Source of the DNA: Caprimulgus europaeus
Taxonomy: Eukaryota > Chordata > Aves > Caprimulgiformes > Caprimulgidae
Assembly (NCBI GenBank): GCA_907165065.1
Contig: OU015532.1
Coordinates: 44,246,839 to 44,310,838, forward strand
Reading direction: 5' to 3'
Length of the DNA stretch: 64,000 nt
How positions within the stretch are numbered: position 1 is the first letter of the stretch; every line of letters begins with the position of its first letter. Both the position numbers and the translations under genes were made by a program. This document shows positions 34,224 through 47,399 of this stretch, one piece after another. The notes beneath the pieces were generated by a model. That model was not told where the DNA came from. It saw only the letters and a list, made by a program, of their open reading frames with translations, and made no database searches.

Positions 34224-34989
34224 TGGTATTTAAAATTATTTGCTGGGGACCTCATGGCCAGGACAGAACAAAGAATATAGTGGTAGCTTTCCAAGCATCC
34301 AGTTTCCAGTTAAGTTTCTTGAAATTGGGTTAGTTTACTTACTTACTGTTGCTGAAAGAGGTTGTGTCCATTTCCCAAACTCTGCTTTTCTCCATGTCTG
34401 ACTCCTCCTGAAACCGGTTAACTGATTTATCCCACAGACTCAGCAAAAAGGTGTCTAGTTTTGTTTCTTGGTTTGTGGCTTGGATGAGCTCAGATGAGCG
34501 TTTAGAAAGTGTTAAAGTGGTGCAAAGGAAGAACTGAGACTCTGCAGGCAGGAGCAGAGTGTGGGAGTGTAGCTGTGCCTTGAGGCAGCAGCCAGGCAGT
34601 GGATCTGCCCAGCAGTTTGTGGTAGCGCTTGTGGAGTAATTGCTGGAGGTAACTGAAGTCAGAAAGTGGCTGCATCCACACACTAAGGGAAAGGTACCGT
34701 GTGGAAGAAGATCCCAGGGGAAAAACGCAGCTGGTATGCCAGGAATTCCTCTAACATCACCTTCCTTCTGGCTGTTTATCTGTGCAGGAGATGGGGAAGA
34801 GTGGTGGCTCCTTCTCCAACTCCCGTACCAGTCGCAGTTTTGACTCCACAAGGCTTGATGTATGGTCTGCTCGCGATTCTGGATCGACAGCTGGCACCCC
34901 TTTGACAACTGCCTCCCTTTGTGCACCTTGACAAAAAACATAACTGTACCCCTGACCCCCCTCTTTCCCCCTTACAGAGCACACCTCTA

Positions 34990-35620
34990 AGCTTTGGTAA
35001 CTTCTACCTTAAAAGGGCAATGGAAGTGTCTTTTGCTAATCACCATGAAGGTTTGACTAGAGTCACTCAAGCTCCACCTTGCAGGTAAAAATAGTATAAA
35101 AATATCCTGAGGAAAGGAGGGAATTAGGGAAGACATCATCGTGCCCCAGTCAGGGATAACTCCATCGCAGACCTCTGACCCCTGGGACCAGCTGACGGGC
35201 TGAGCCTCTCTTCCCCCGCTTTGGGACGCCTTCGGGTAAGACTTAGACTTAGCTGAGGATCTTCCTCAGAAACTTAGAAAATCTCTAGAGAATTATTCTA
35301 CCACCTTAGGGCTTTGTAGTAACTTGTCACCTTTTAGCAGTTAATAGCTTGTTACTAATTTGTAACCTTAGTGTAAGCATTTATTTCTGCAGACAGTAGA
35401 TTATCACCAGCAGTCCATACGAATCTGTGTTAATCCTGTTGCTCTACTAAAGTGCTTTTATTTGCTCATGGACTTGCTGTGCTATTCCTTACTGGGCTGT
35501 TGCTTGATTGGGTCGTGGCTGGATGGCAGGTAGGGGACACTATCGAGTGAATCCAGCACTGCTGTGTCTGAGCTTTTAGTGTCACACTGAGCTGTGTCTG
35601 TCCATAACCAGCCACACCAA
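34990..35620 (+). mobile_element. Possible endogenous retrovirus LTR, plus orientation
   Basis: A block of higher complexity and GC content within AT-rich intron. It has a TATA-like box 'gtataaaaatatcc' at about 35092, followed about 100 bases on by 'ccccgctttgggacgccttc' and a splice-donor-like 'gggtaagact' near 35234, the arrangement seen in some avian retroviral LTR/leader regions. I could not find matching TG...CA ends with a target duplication, and no gag, pol or env reading frame adjoins it. The neighbouring block 34340-34980 is similarly GC-richer and may be part of the same insertion. The limits are approximate. Confidence 0.4.
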
Positions 35621-38600
35621 CCCTGTGCCCAATGGGACACTGCTAAATTCTGCAGGTTTGGCCATGTGAGTCCATAAATTGTGGGTATGGGAGTGCAGTG
35701 TGCTATTGAGTGAGTCTGCCATTGTCAGACCCATCGTGCTCGATTGGGCATCACTCAGGATTTAAGCCCAGCCGCCCCCAGCTCCTCCAGTTATCTGAGG
35801 GTGAGTTGGAACGCAAGGGGGTTTATTTCCTGCCAAATTGCTTTAGCAAGCCTTTCATGCAACAGTGCTGGGTCAGACTGGAAATAGATGATTTGACTTT
35901 GGAGAACAGATCTGGCTTCTGTGAGAGCTTCAGACTAGAACTGGCTCATCTTGCCAGATCCCTCCTGGCCCTTGTTAGCAGTGACCTGTCGATACTGAAC
36001 AGAAACAATGATTCAGAGGGAGAAAATCTTGACTGGTAACTAGAAAAATCTGTAATAGTCTTCCTCTCCTGCCCCAGCCCCATGTGAAATATCTGTGCTC
36101 CAGGCCCTGGAAATGGATAAAAAGTCCATACAAAGAACTTCTGTGACTTGTCTAGACCTCACTTCTTACCAGAATTGACTGGTCCCTTGTACGTGATGTT
36201 ACATGGTTCAGCAATTTGTCTGTATCTTAGTTTACAGTTTTGTAAATTAAGATTTTATTTTCTTTTAAGTGTGAGCCTGGATGCATGCATCTGTGCTTGC
36301 TTATGCTTGGTTTTTATACCTCGTTCTGGACTGTGTTCACACTAGCTTGATCTGTCTGTAAACAGCGGTGATGGTGGCATCTTTTGTAGAGATGTTGTCC
36401 TTCCTTTAGCGAGGACAGAGTGTGGTGGTTGGGAAACTGCATGAAACCACTTTTCACTTTTTCCACTCAATTTGTGTGGGAGGATAACGAAGAGGATTTG
36501 TGCAGGTCTATAAACTGCAGTGTCTAGAACACTGGTTAACCAGTGGGTTTGTATGCATTGCTCAGCTGGTCAGGGAGATTGAGCAGTGAAGGAAAGCTGA
36601 TTTGGGCTTAATATCTAGGTAAGATCTAGGTAGTGCTGGTAGGTTGCAAGTAACTAACAGATCAAAGGCAGTACTTTTCTGTATTACTTCATTATGAAAT
36701 CTGTGGATTGTGTTGGGTTCCTGCTTCCTGTCATTGGATAACAAACTGCATTTGGAACTATTTTCTGCTATCAGAGCCTGGCTGAGAAAAACTATATTTA
36801 ATCCATGTCCCTATTTAATACTTTTTCTTGATGCTTCTCACATGTAAAAACATTCCCATGGTAGTCTTTCCCTTTTTTTTTTCCACATCATACTTCACAC
36901 TTGGTCTGATCCATTCTATAGATGAACTGTGGTTTTGGAGTTTACTAAAAAAGAAAGATCAACTGGGCATTATTACATTCTAAAACACTTTCTTATCTTT
37001 TCTTGTACATACTATAAGTTAGATTTATCTGTGATAACGCTTTTGAAGATAAACTAATCTCTGCAAAAAGACTTTATATTTTGAGTTTTAAAGTTTATTG
37101 TAGGGGCATCTGAAATCTTGGATAGATATTTTTTATTTCTATGTATCTAAATAGTTCTACGTGTGATTCCTGACTGAAAGGGAAAATATCTTTTTGGAAA
37201 GGTATGCTGCTGATCTAGCCCTGCCCTTTTTATCAGGATCAAAGCTGGGCTGTCCCTCTGTGTTCCTGGAGTATCTGTTATCTTTCTTGCTTACTGCTTT
37301 CCCCCTCGCCCGAGCGTCAGCAAAGACTGTTTCTTGTTCTAACATTTGGCTTTAGTTCACTGTTTAATTCTGGTAGTCATTTAGCTTGGATTCTTGTCTG
37401 AAAGATGGCTTATTGCTTGGCTGGCCCTCTGAAATATATTCTTTATTGAAAGTTTGTTCTATATAATTGAGTTCTGATGCAGCAGCACAAGAAAGACTTT
37501 CATGTCTTTTTCCTTCTCAAGAAAAGAGGTTGTTAATATATCCATTGACTCACATGTTTACCACAGTGAAAAATCATACCAGGCTGAGAGACTGCAGAGA
37601 AGTTGTAACATTGGGTTAGAATTTAACATGAACCAACAAATTGGAATGATCTGGGGAAAATGGGATACAAGCCATTAAGGGCAAGCTTAAAATACTGTTT
37701 TTAAATGAAAGAAAAATCAAATAGGCAAATACAGAATAAGGAATGGCTGAGAGTTTTGAAGAAGATTGAGGGTTAAGAGCTGACCTCAAGTCAACAGTAT
37801 CACGCACAAAAAAGAGTTCTGAAAATGTCACTTCATACTGGGTTACGTAAATGGAAGCACTGTCATGAAACACTGTGTGAATTCCTGTGCTCAGCTTCGG
37901 GCAGAAACGGAGTCAGCTACCTCATTGTGTCCAGTGCTGAGCCACGCTCTTCACACACACACACAAACCAAAATGACCTTGCCAACAAATCAGAACTGGA
38001 GAGTCCAGAAGACAATAGTACTGCTGATCAGAACACTGGGTCCATGATGTGTGAGGAGAGGTTTCAAAAATCAAGGCTGATTTAATATAGAGAGTCAATG
38101 CTGCTGTTCTGGGTCTTTTGGAACACCACTGAACCTAATAGCTTACATTTTCAGCAGCAGAGATGAATGCAGTGTGGCTTGGGAAACACTGCCCTAGACT
38201 GGGAGGAGCATATGTCTGTCTCTGGAAGTTCATAAAAAGTAGTAAGACACATAAGCATGTGTGATCTCATCTTAGAGGGGAGGGGTGATCTAATAACCTT
38301 CTGATAACCTTATTACATTTTATGATTTAATGTCTAGTTTCTAGCCTTTTTTTTTTTCCTTCTTAATTGGCTCTTTTGTGAGTAGAGCGTGGGGAAAACA
38401 GCTTTTTGCAAGAGATGCTCAGAAGCAGCATAGAATCTCTTTCTGCATATTACAGGAATATTTTTATTTTAAAAAAATAATTTTTAGCTTAAGTATTCTC
38501 TTCTAGTGGACCAAGTAACTTTTGATCTTGAATGCATCAAATTTTAAACTTAAATATTCCAAATCTAAAATATTGACTGTAAATTTGTCAGAATTCGAGA

Positions 38601-39255
38601 TGGTAACCTGGTGGATGTTATTTGGCTGTAAATTAGTGATATTTTTATAGTGCCTGAAAAATCAAATTTCAAATATCATTGATAATTATACCATTTTAAA
38701 TGTCTGTTACAATAAACTAAAACTAAGTATTGACAAATCATTTAAGGAGACAAGATCAGAGGAAATACCCAGACAAGAAATCTATTGTCTGGAATATCTT
38801 TCCTACTTGACAAGTTCCTGCAGTTAAATAGGTGAGGAACTGTATCACTTTTTTTTTGGCTTTGTTTTTTTAATATGAAATATAGAGAGTTGATACAACC
38901 AGTTCTGATGGAAGTATCTGTGAGTTATGAATTTTTATCTAATGTTATAATTTTAGATAAAATGATAGACTGGGGGTGTTAGTCTTGCCTACTTTTTGTT
39001 GTTTATTGGAAGAAATAGTAGTTGTCATGGAGAGAAGAACAGGATGTGGATAAATGCCAAGGCTACATCTACAATACGGAAATATTCTGTAGTTGTGTTG
39101 GCTTTGCTTTTTTTTTAAATGATGTACTCAAACTCCACTGAATTCAGTACTTCTTTATTGTGTCTTTGTTTGGAATGTGTTAAATGTTGGCTAATAAACA
39201 CTTCAGAAATCGGCAGAACCTGTTAGTGTGGGAAAAACTTCATTTAACTGTTTTT

Positions 39256-39281
39256 GGGCTTCAGGGTTTTGGGTTTTGGGG
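39256..39281 (+). other. G-quadruplex motif of T4G3 type
   Basis: Four G runs (39256-39258, 39264-39266, 39271-39273, 39278-39281) with loops of 5, 4 and 4 bases, directly followed by a run of about 22 T. This satisfies the usual G3 N1-7 quadruplex rule on the plus strand. Confidence 0.75.
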
Positions 39282-40989
39282 ATTTTTTTTTTTTTTTTTT
39301 TTTGGTGACCTCTTTAATTTTTAACAAATGTTGAAATAACCCAAAACTAAAAGTTATGAGAAAAATTAGATGCCTTGCCAGTATGTAAAAAAAACCCCAA
39401 TCAAGACATAGGTTAATTATAGGTTGATTCACTTGAAATTGATCCTAATTACACTGTCTCTTAATCAGATTGATATTTTTTTTTCCTATATGTGTTTGTT
39501 GTAACTCATGTTGATTGTATTAAAATCAGTTAATGAATCAAAAAAACTGTACACAGGGAACTTTCAGACCTTAAGGAAGGTTCCCTTAAGGCTGCATGAT
39601 GGAGAGTTCTTGGTCACTGTCTTTGCTGGCTCTGGGGGAGAATATATTGCTGCTAATAAATCTCTAAAAGCTGTAGTTTTACAGATACAGCAATTTTAAT
39701 GATAGAGATCTCTAACTGTTAAATTGCTTGGCAAGTTGAATTTATTTGAAGAACTTGTATTTGGGTAGAGCCAAATACGTGATCTCAGGTCCAGAAACTA
39801 ATACTGGAGATTGCACTTAGAGGTTAGAGCCAGTATTTTTGAATAAAACTACCAGTAAGAGGGACACAGGGGAGATGATATTACTGCTGTGTAGAATATT
39901 GATGCACTAGAGTGGGTATGTGATGGCTAGGCTGGAGGTCTAGCCTTCAGAAATGTGAAATCAGAAATAATCTTAAGAAGTAGGAAGGGGTTTAGAAAAG
40001 AGCTCTAAGATTCATTCAGATTCTGGGGAAGTGTATCTCATTTTAGAGATTTAAGAAGCCTGTTGTATTGAGATGTTACTTGAGAAGATGATTTGATGAT
40101 TTGTACTTCAGTCCTGTATGAAAGGGCATTGATAAAAGCTGAAAATAGACAAGTTTGGTAACTAGCTAGTGAGGAATTTATCTGGGAATCATTCATTCTC
40201 TCTCATTTAATGTGTTTAAATCACATGGATGGCTTTAGTAAAAGGTATGCATTACCTTGCACAAAATGTGTGGTTCTGATGCAAAATATCAGAAAAAAGT
40301 TTCAATGATCATTGGATTTCACTGAACAACTTGAGATGTCAGGTTGTGTTGGAAGCAGTATTGAGACAGTCTGTATAAACCAATTCTCTGTGAGAAGGCT
40401 TTTAAGATTAACACTGGCAATACTTAGTTCAACAAAAATTTTGGAAAGTATTGTGATTACTGCCATTAGCCTTCCTTCATCCTATATAAAAATAGGCTGG
40501 TAAGTGGCTGAACCTAAATGAGCTTTTTATTAAAACTCTCCTTGTGGTATGGCCATGATTTTTAAACCCATTTGTTGAAATAGAGAGAATGTAAATTTGT
40601 AGCAAAGCCCACAATTCAACATTTTGCTTGTAGGAATAACACTTCTGGTAGCTTTGCATGTCTCGGTGTCAAAATTCAGTTTTTGCTAAGAAAACCAAAT
40701 GCAGGATTTAACTGAAGTTATTTTGTACATGAAAAAGTCTCCTGCTAGCATTGTTTCACTCTGCAGAAGCCACATTCCCTGTCTTGTGAAATAATCTGTC
40801 ATTGATGTTCCTCACAGTGTGGTTTGTCAGCAAAGGCTCCAATTTCAATTGCCTAATGGTTACTGTGATTGGAATCAAGCTGTTGTCTTTAAAATTAACC
40901 GATGTGTTTTGGGTAACTTTTTTCCTGCTGCAGTCTGTGTAATGTGAACTGCATGGATCTTTTCAGCATGCAGGAATTGGGGAATAATG

Positions 40990-41290
40990 CTGGTTGGAAG
41001 GGATCTCCATTTATTCCAGCTCCCCAATAGCAGCTCCAGTTAGAGCAGCTTACTCAAGTCTGGTTTTATGTATCTTTAAGAATGGAGATTGCACATCATC
41101 TGGGACCTATTCCAGTGTTTGAATATCCTCGTGGGTTCTTTTTTTTTTAATTTATTTCATTTTATTGAGCAGGAATTTACTGTGTTCCAAATGGTGTCTG
41201 TTGCCTCTTGTCCTTCCACTGGGCAAAAAAAAAAAGTGCAATCCCATCTGCTGAGTGCTTGCAGGAATACCTTTGTGTATATTATAGTTA
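40990..41290 (-). mobile_element. Old, diverged CR1 LINE 3' fragment, antisense
   Basis: 'ggttggaagggatctccatt', 'ccagctccccaatagcagct', 'cctattccagtgtttgaata' and 'gttgcctcttgtccttccac' keep the order of a reversed CR1 3' end with heavy divergence and insertions. The minus-strand frame still shows the C-terminal CR1 signature 'PSGRTRGNRHHLEHSKF'. Confidence 0.8.
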
Positions 41291-42081
41291 CACAAGAAGA
41301 GAACCAAGAATAGGATGAAAAGTTGGGTGGTAAGGTGGCTGCTACCAGAAGAGGAAAGGAGAAGAACTAAAATGCTGGTGCTGCTGTCCATACCTTTGAC
41401 TTTCTGATGCAGTTTCTTGCTGTCTCTGTTTGGAATATATTAGGAACACTAATACCTGAAGGTGGATTTCTTTCAACACTCAGAAGAGGGTACCATAGTA
41501 AGGCCTGTGAAAACTAATCCACTGAAAGGGGATGTACGAGAGGATACAGACTCTTAGGGAAAGCAAAGAGACTTTGGATACCAACGTGAGGCTGTCAGAT
41601 GGGTGAAGTGAGGTCAGGGAGGTAGCTTGTACTTTTTGGTTTTATGTTCCTGTGGAAGCTCGACACTCTCCCTCTTATCCCTGGCAACATCTTCTGGTTG
41701 TAGCTCTGAGTGTGTGATAAGAGAAGCAAACAAAAGAACTAGCTCTCAAAGCATCTTAAAAACTTAGTTGGCCATAAAAAGCCTAATAAATTAAATAAGC
41801 TATGTGTTCTGGCAACCCGGTAGGATTTCTGGTTAAGTGTTACCAAATAGATTGTTTGTAAACAAAAATGTCACAACCAAGGCCATAAAAATGAAATACA
41901 TTGGAGATCTGAAGTACTCTTTGAAAGCAAGATAGTAATTAGTTGGCCAAACCAGTTTTTTTAAGATAGGTTTGGGAGGTAAACTGGAAATATGAATGGT
42001 ACAAAAGATATTTTAAAAAAATATTTTTTTTTTCATTCTAGTGCTGTTTCAGAAAAGTTTTGAGCAGATTCCTTTTTCATG

Positions 42082-42630
42082 CCATAGAATCATAGAATTA
42101 TTTAGGTTGGAAAAAAACCCCTAAGATCATTGAGTCCAACCATAAACTTAACACTGATAAGTCCACCACTAAACCATGTCCCTAAACACCACGTCTACCT
42201 GTCTGTGAAATCCCTCCAGGGATGGTGACTCCATCACTGCCCTGGGCAGCCTGTTCCAGTGTTTGACAATGACAACCCTTTCAGTGAAGAAATTTTTCCT
42301 AATATACAATCCAAACCTCCCTTGGCACAATTAGAGGCCATTTTCTGTTGTCCTATCACTGGTTCCTTGGTTGAACAGACCAATCCCCACCTCTCTCCTC
42401 CCTCCTTTCAGGGACTTGGACAGAGCCAGAAGGTCTCCTCTCAGCCTCCTTTTCTCCAGGCTCAACACCCCCAGTTCCCTCAGCCATGAGCTCATAATAC
42501 TCTCTAGACCCTTCATCAACTTTGTTACTCTTCTTTGGACATGCTCCAGCACCTCAATGTCTTTCCTGAAGTAAGGGACCCAAAACTGACCACAGTATTT
42601 GAGGTGTGATCTTACCAGTGCCAAGTGCCA
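42082..42630 (-). mobile_element. CR1 LINE 3' fragment, antisense
   Basis: Starts 'ccatagaatcatagaattat' and continues with 'gggatggtgactccatcact', 'ctgggcagcctgttccagtg' and 'ggtctcctctcagcctcctt'. The minus-strand frame at 42331-42624 reads '[21 protein letters not shown]' in part and '[19 protein letters not shown]', the conserved CR1 C-terminal region. It is the subfamily of the copy at 47400, different from the one at 25169. Confidence 0.95.
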
Positions 42631-43283
42631 GTCAAGTTGCCCTGATTGCTTTCAGATCATACAGCAGCCGTAATCACCACTGCCTGGTAAAATTTTGCCA
42701 TTTTTAGTGCACTGTTTCTACATTTGCATCTTCAGCTCCTCAGCAGTTCACCCTGCAGCCTTTGGTGTCTGTCAGCTGTGATGAATGGTGTACAGTTCTC
42801 TTGAGGGTGGTGACAAACCACTCCTGAAACAAACTGATCTAATCTGGAGAAATTCTCATGGGAAAAATGTAATGGTACTTGTGTTCTCCCCTCTATTCCT
42901 CCTTGTTTAACGTGAACAAAATAAATCTGTGTTTTCCATTAGTCATTTCTGGTTGAAGTATCAAATATCTGAAAGTCAGACTATGATTAGGAGAAGGGAA
43001 GACAAAGCTTAGGAAATTATTTTCTGAGCTTCTCTGGTGGTAAAAAGGCTACTTGGCAAGCAGAGATGGGAGTCACAGTGTATTAGAGGCAGGGCAACGA
43101 GACTCTTTAGTCGAACATGCACGTCAGATGGAAAAAAGGAAGAAGGATTGACATTGGCTTTGCAGATGGAACCAAGACCTCATTTTATTGCTCAGGGAAC
43201 AAGCACATTACAGAATATTGCAGAGGAATCCCAGTTCAGTTCTCAGTACCAAACTTGCCTCTGCCAACAGGTTATCAACATAC

Positions 43284-43288
43284 CCTTG
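43284..43288. repeat. Target site duplication, left copy (CCTTG)
   Basis: Matches 43934-43938 exactly and abuts the LTR start. Confidence 0.85.
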
Positions 43289-43933
43289 TGTGATGGTTTC
43301 ACTGGGCCAGCCCTTGGCTAGAAGCCAACACATCCATCACCCACTTCCCCCCAGGGAATAGGGGAGAGGACTGGGGGACAAGGGTAAGGAGGCTTGTAGG
43401 GTGAGATAAGAACAATTTAATAATAGAAATAAAAGAAAACTTAAAATAATACTGATATTAAAATAGCAGTGATAATGATAACAGTAATAAAATATGCCAA
43501 TGAGTGACCCCCAGTGCCATTGCTCAGCACCCACCGACCCAGCCCGGCCCGTTCCCAGAGAACGATCCTGGAGGAGCGACAATCCCGACCCGAAACCGCA
43601 ATCCCGGGAGAGCCAGAGCCCGAGCGAGAGCCAGAGAGAGCCAGAGAGGAAGAGCCCCTCATGGATCTCCTGCCCATGGGGGACAGGAGATGGAACAGCC
43701 CCTTGGCAGAGCCAAATGCTAATTTAGCTCATAAATTTAAATATTCCTCACTCCCTTAGAGCTTATGCCTGTAGTATGACAAAACACAAAGTCCTTCACT
43801 TCCAGTGACAAAAATGCAAACACTGGGATGTTCTCAGCATTTCTCTCCTAACAAATCCCAGCTGAACCCAAACCCAGCGCTGTTCCAGCTGCTAAAGAGA
43901 AACCCAGTGCTGTTTCAGCTAAAAACTACAACA
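43289..43933 (-). mobile_element. ERVL-type endogenous retrovirus solo LTR (645 bp) with 5-bp target duplication
   Basis: The element starts TGTGATGG and ends ACAACA, so it has TG...CA termini, and it is flanked by a perfect direct repeat CCTTG at 43284-43288 and 43934-43938. Five bases is the target duplication size of ERVL elements. Read on the minus strand it follows the common avian ERVL LTR order: a start like 'tgttgtagtttttagctgaa', an AT-rich TATA-like 'atatttaaat' near 43735, an 'attattaaattgttcttatc' polyadenylation region, and an end 'gaaaccatcaca'. No internal retroviral genes are present, so it is a solo LTR left by recombination between two LTRs. The internal open frames are not retroviral proteins. 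Orientation is from family pattern and is fairly secure. Confidence 0.9.
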
Positions 43934-43938
43934 CCTTG
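43934..43938. repeat. Target site duplication, right copy (CCTTG)
   Basis: Matches 43284-43288 exactly and abuts the LTR end. Confidence 0.85.
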
Positions 43939-46900
43939 CAAAGTCAGGATATTACTGGTGACATTTTTGTCACAAATCCTATGTAAAATGCAATGTGTTA
44001 CAGTAACAGGATTATTAAATTCTGTGAAACCCATCCTTGTCTCAAGGCATTACCATCTCAGTTTCAACCAGTCAAATGCATCTTCACGGGTCATGTTGCA
44101 TCTTCTTATGCAGGAATTGTATCTCTCCTTCCTCCTCTTTAGACATTGTGTAGAATTTCACCTCTAACGGAGGAATCCTTCAGAATGAATTGGTGTTGCA
44201 GTTTTGCCACTGAATATGTGCCTTTCCAGGAAAAATGCTGATGTTTTCATGAAGTCCTATTTTTAAAAGACTGCTTTTGCACCTTCCTGCCCAACCATAT
44301 TAATATTGATGGTATTCTTTTTATAACCATAGGAAAGTACTCATTTCCTTTCTATGCTTCAGATTGGCTTAGGAAGGCAGAACAGCTCTGTGTCTCTTTC
44401 CTCTTGATTGAGCACACTTAGAAATTCCATTGTCTTAAAATGTTTGGGGTTTTTTGTTTGTTTGTTTTGGGGGGTTTTTTGTTTCTTTTTTCCAGGCACA
44501 TTACAGTTGCAGTGCTGTGCAGGAGACCACGTTTTTAGTGGCTCTTTATATGTGATCATAGCTATTTACTTTCTGTTTCCCTTCAAACAGATGATCTGGT
44601 GACTGATAGCACCCTGGGATTGCAAACTTCCAGAGAGCACTCACTGCATTTTGCCCCACTGTCAAATGACTTTGTTTTTGTTGTCAGAGGTGTTACGTGG
44701 CCGTTGTACTCGGCGTGAACGTGACCTCCTCTGTCTGAAGGGTGTGAGGGGATTGCTGATTGTCCCGTAGCTCTAACAGGGAATGATCTTATAACTCAGT
44801 AGGTTTTTTCACAAGCCCAAAGCACCACTCAGCACTGTGCAGCTGCTCAATGGATGCTGGCAGCAGTTGGGGATTTTTATGCACCATCTGTATCGTGCAT
44901 CCCTTCTCCTTTATTATCTCGTCTTCATTTCAGCATGGTTTGGTAGTAGCTGAAATCAAACAAATATGGAAAAAAATTGTGTGCTATTGTTAAATGAGTG
45001 TAACAGTCATCTGAGAAGAGTTTGTGTTTCTTCTGGAGGGTGGCAGAATGAAAACTGGGGTGGTGAGGCACAGGTATTTTAAAAAGGGCACATTAAAAAG
45101 CAACGAATGGAGTTGTGGGAAGTGGACTCTGAGTTTTCATAACGCCCTGAGTGCTGTGATTAGCATCCCACAGAGCACTGTAAAACAGTCCATGAATCAT
45201 ATCTGAGGCAGTGATAAAGAATGCTCTGGAATGTCAACTGCACCTTTCTGTGGTTGCAAGATTTTGTGAACAGGAGCCAGAATGTTTGCAAAACCAAGAG
45301 TGTGTCAGTATGCTGCAATGTGCCACTACTAGCAGCCATATGACAACTGCTGCTTTCTGAAATAAAACTTTTTTTTAGTGTAGCAATACTATTAGAATAA
45401 GTTACTTTGTTCAAAATATTTCATGATGTTTGTATTTCTCTGCTAATAAACCATTTATGTTTTAAATTAACATCCAGATTAAAGATACTTAAACTAATTT
45501 TGTCCCACTGATTCCATTCAAACAAATCATCTAGTTGTTTTCAGTCTGCTGATCTCCATGTTTTCTTAATATTTTATAATGTTCTTTCTTGTTTTTCCTG
45601 GGATATTCCAGAAAACTAATTTACATATACCTGGAATCTCTGCTGTTCAATTTATAATTAACTAGCAGATAATTCATGTGTTACGATATGAAATGATTTA
45701 TATGATGAACCCGAAACTCTGTTGGAGGGGAAAATTTAATTAATGCTGATATTTCTGAAGTTATTTTGCAAAAACTGAAAACCAAACTCTCGTTCTGTGT
45801 CAGTGCTTTCTGAAAACTGCTTCTGTTCTGCAGCATGTGCTTTAAGTCAAAAGTAACAGTGTGTACATGGACTCTGAACATCCTACAGAATCACTATATC
45901 ACAACTATTCAACCAAACCCTAGATTTTTCAGCTAGTAGCTTATACTTCGTTTAGGCTGCTCAGTACAACAGCAGTGTGCCAGGGGATGTTACTAGGATG
46001 TGACCAGTGTAAAATAATCTCTTGAATTTGGAAGCATTTTACAGCAACATATATTAGAGTGGATTATTATTTTGATGTCTCCCTAGAGTGGGGAGCATAG
46101 CACAAAGCAAGGTCAAGAAAAGGGAAAACTCAGACTCTGTTCAGAAAATTAGTGGAATGCAGTTCATGCCTTCTAATTGCTTCAGAAAGTATTTTAATAA
46201 CATAACGCTCTCTGTCCCTCACTGTGCTTTTATTTCTTCCACTTACCTTTTGAAGTAATCATCTTTCAGACTTGAACTCTGCAAATCCCTCAAACTTAGC
46301 AGTACTGGAGGATTTTCCCCATTTGCCTTATATCGAAGGATTTCTTATTGCCTGCATTTAATTCATTCTTTGCATCGACTTTTTCATAATCTAGTGATGT
46401 TTGTAGACAAATCATCTGGAGATGGAGTTGGTGGCAGAGAGCATGAGGTCTTTTCCTGCTACGTGCCAAACATAATCAGTAGGTTCTGTGTGATTTCCTA
46501 AAATCTATGGGTTTTCTCCAGCTCTGTATGTAGTAAGACTAGACTGGTAAAGAAGAATAAACTGACTAATAATTTGAAACACAAAATGATCAGAACTTTG
46601 TTGCAATTTAGTACTTCCACACATGTACGCTCCTCCCACATCTCCTTTCCTAGTAGACACTCTCTAAGTCATTGCCAGATGCTTCTATCAGTGTCTTGTA
46701 TTTCAACACAGTCTTAATTGGTGCCATTTCTTTAGTGACCTTAAAAGCAGGCATGTGCCCATGTGCACACAGGAAAGCTTGTGGGTTTTGGTTTTTTCCC
46801 ATTTTTAATCCATATTCTTTTTAGCAGGCATAATATAAACAAATGTTTCTTCCTGTTTTATTTTTTGTACACAGCTACAGTATTTTTTCTGAAATGCAAT

Positions 46901-47399
46901 TTATTCTGTTACTGTGCTTAAAGCTGTAAAATCTTTTGATTTCAGTCTAATTCTGGGCCTGTTATGGTGAGTAATCAAGTGTTTCTTTAATCTAGAAAGG
47001 TTATTGTGTTTGTGGATTGATTATCTTTCTTCAGCAGCTAAATTGCTCAGTGTGACTGCTTGTTCAGGGTTCTTCACAGCAAGAAAAATTTTGCCATTTT
47101 TTTCCCCCCTGTTCTGCTGGACTGATTAATACATTCAAATTCTGGAGAGGGTTCTGGGTTTTTCTGTTGTGTGTGAGGGTTTTTTGGTGGGTTATTTTTG
47201 TTTGTTTGTGGTGGTTTGCTTTTTTTTTAATCTTTCCCCACCTGTCATTTAATTATACAAGAACAAGGAATGAACTATAAAAATACATTTTTCCTAAGAA
47301 AGCAGGGAAGATGAGTTATTTTAGACAGCTGAGAAGCTAGAACCGGATAATCACTAAGATTTTATTTTATTTGATGTTTTAATATCAAATATGAGAACT

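Noticed and set aside
34339-34941. 200-codon minus-strand open frame
   Set aside because: No recognisable domain, serine- and threonine-rich without pattern, and inside a block that may be a retroviral remnant in the other orientation.
43504-43759. Repetitive R/E/P/S-rich frames inside the solo LTR
   Set aside because: They come from 'gagagccagagccc'-type repeats that are a normal part of this LTR family, not a coding sequence.
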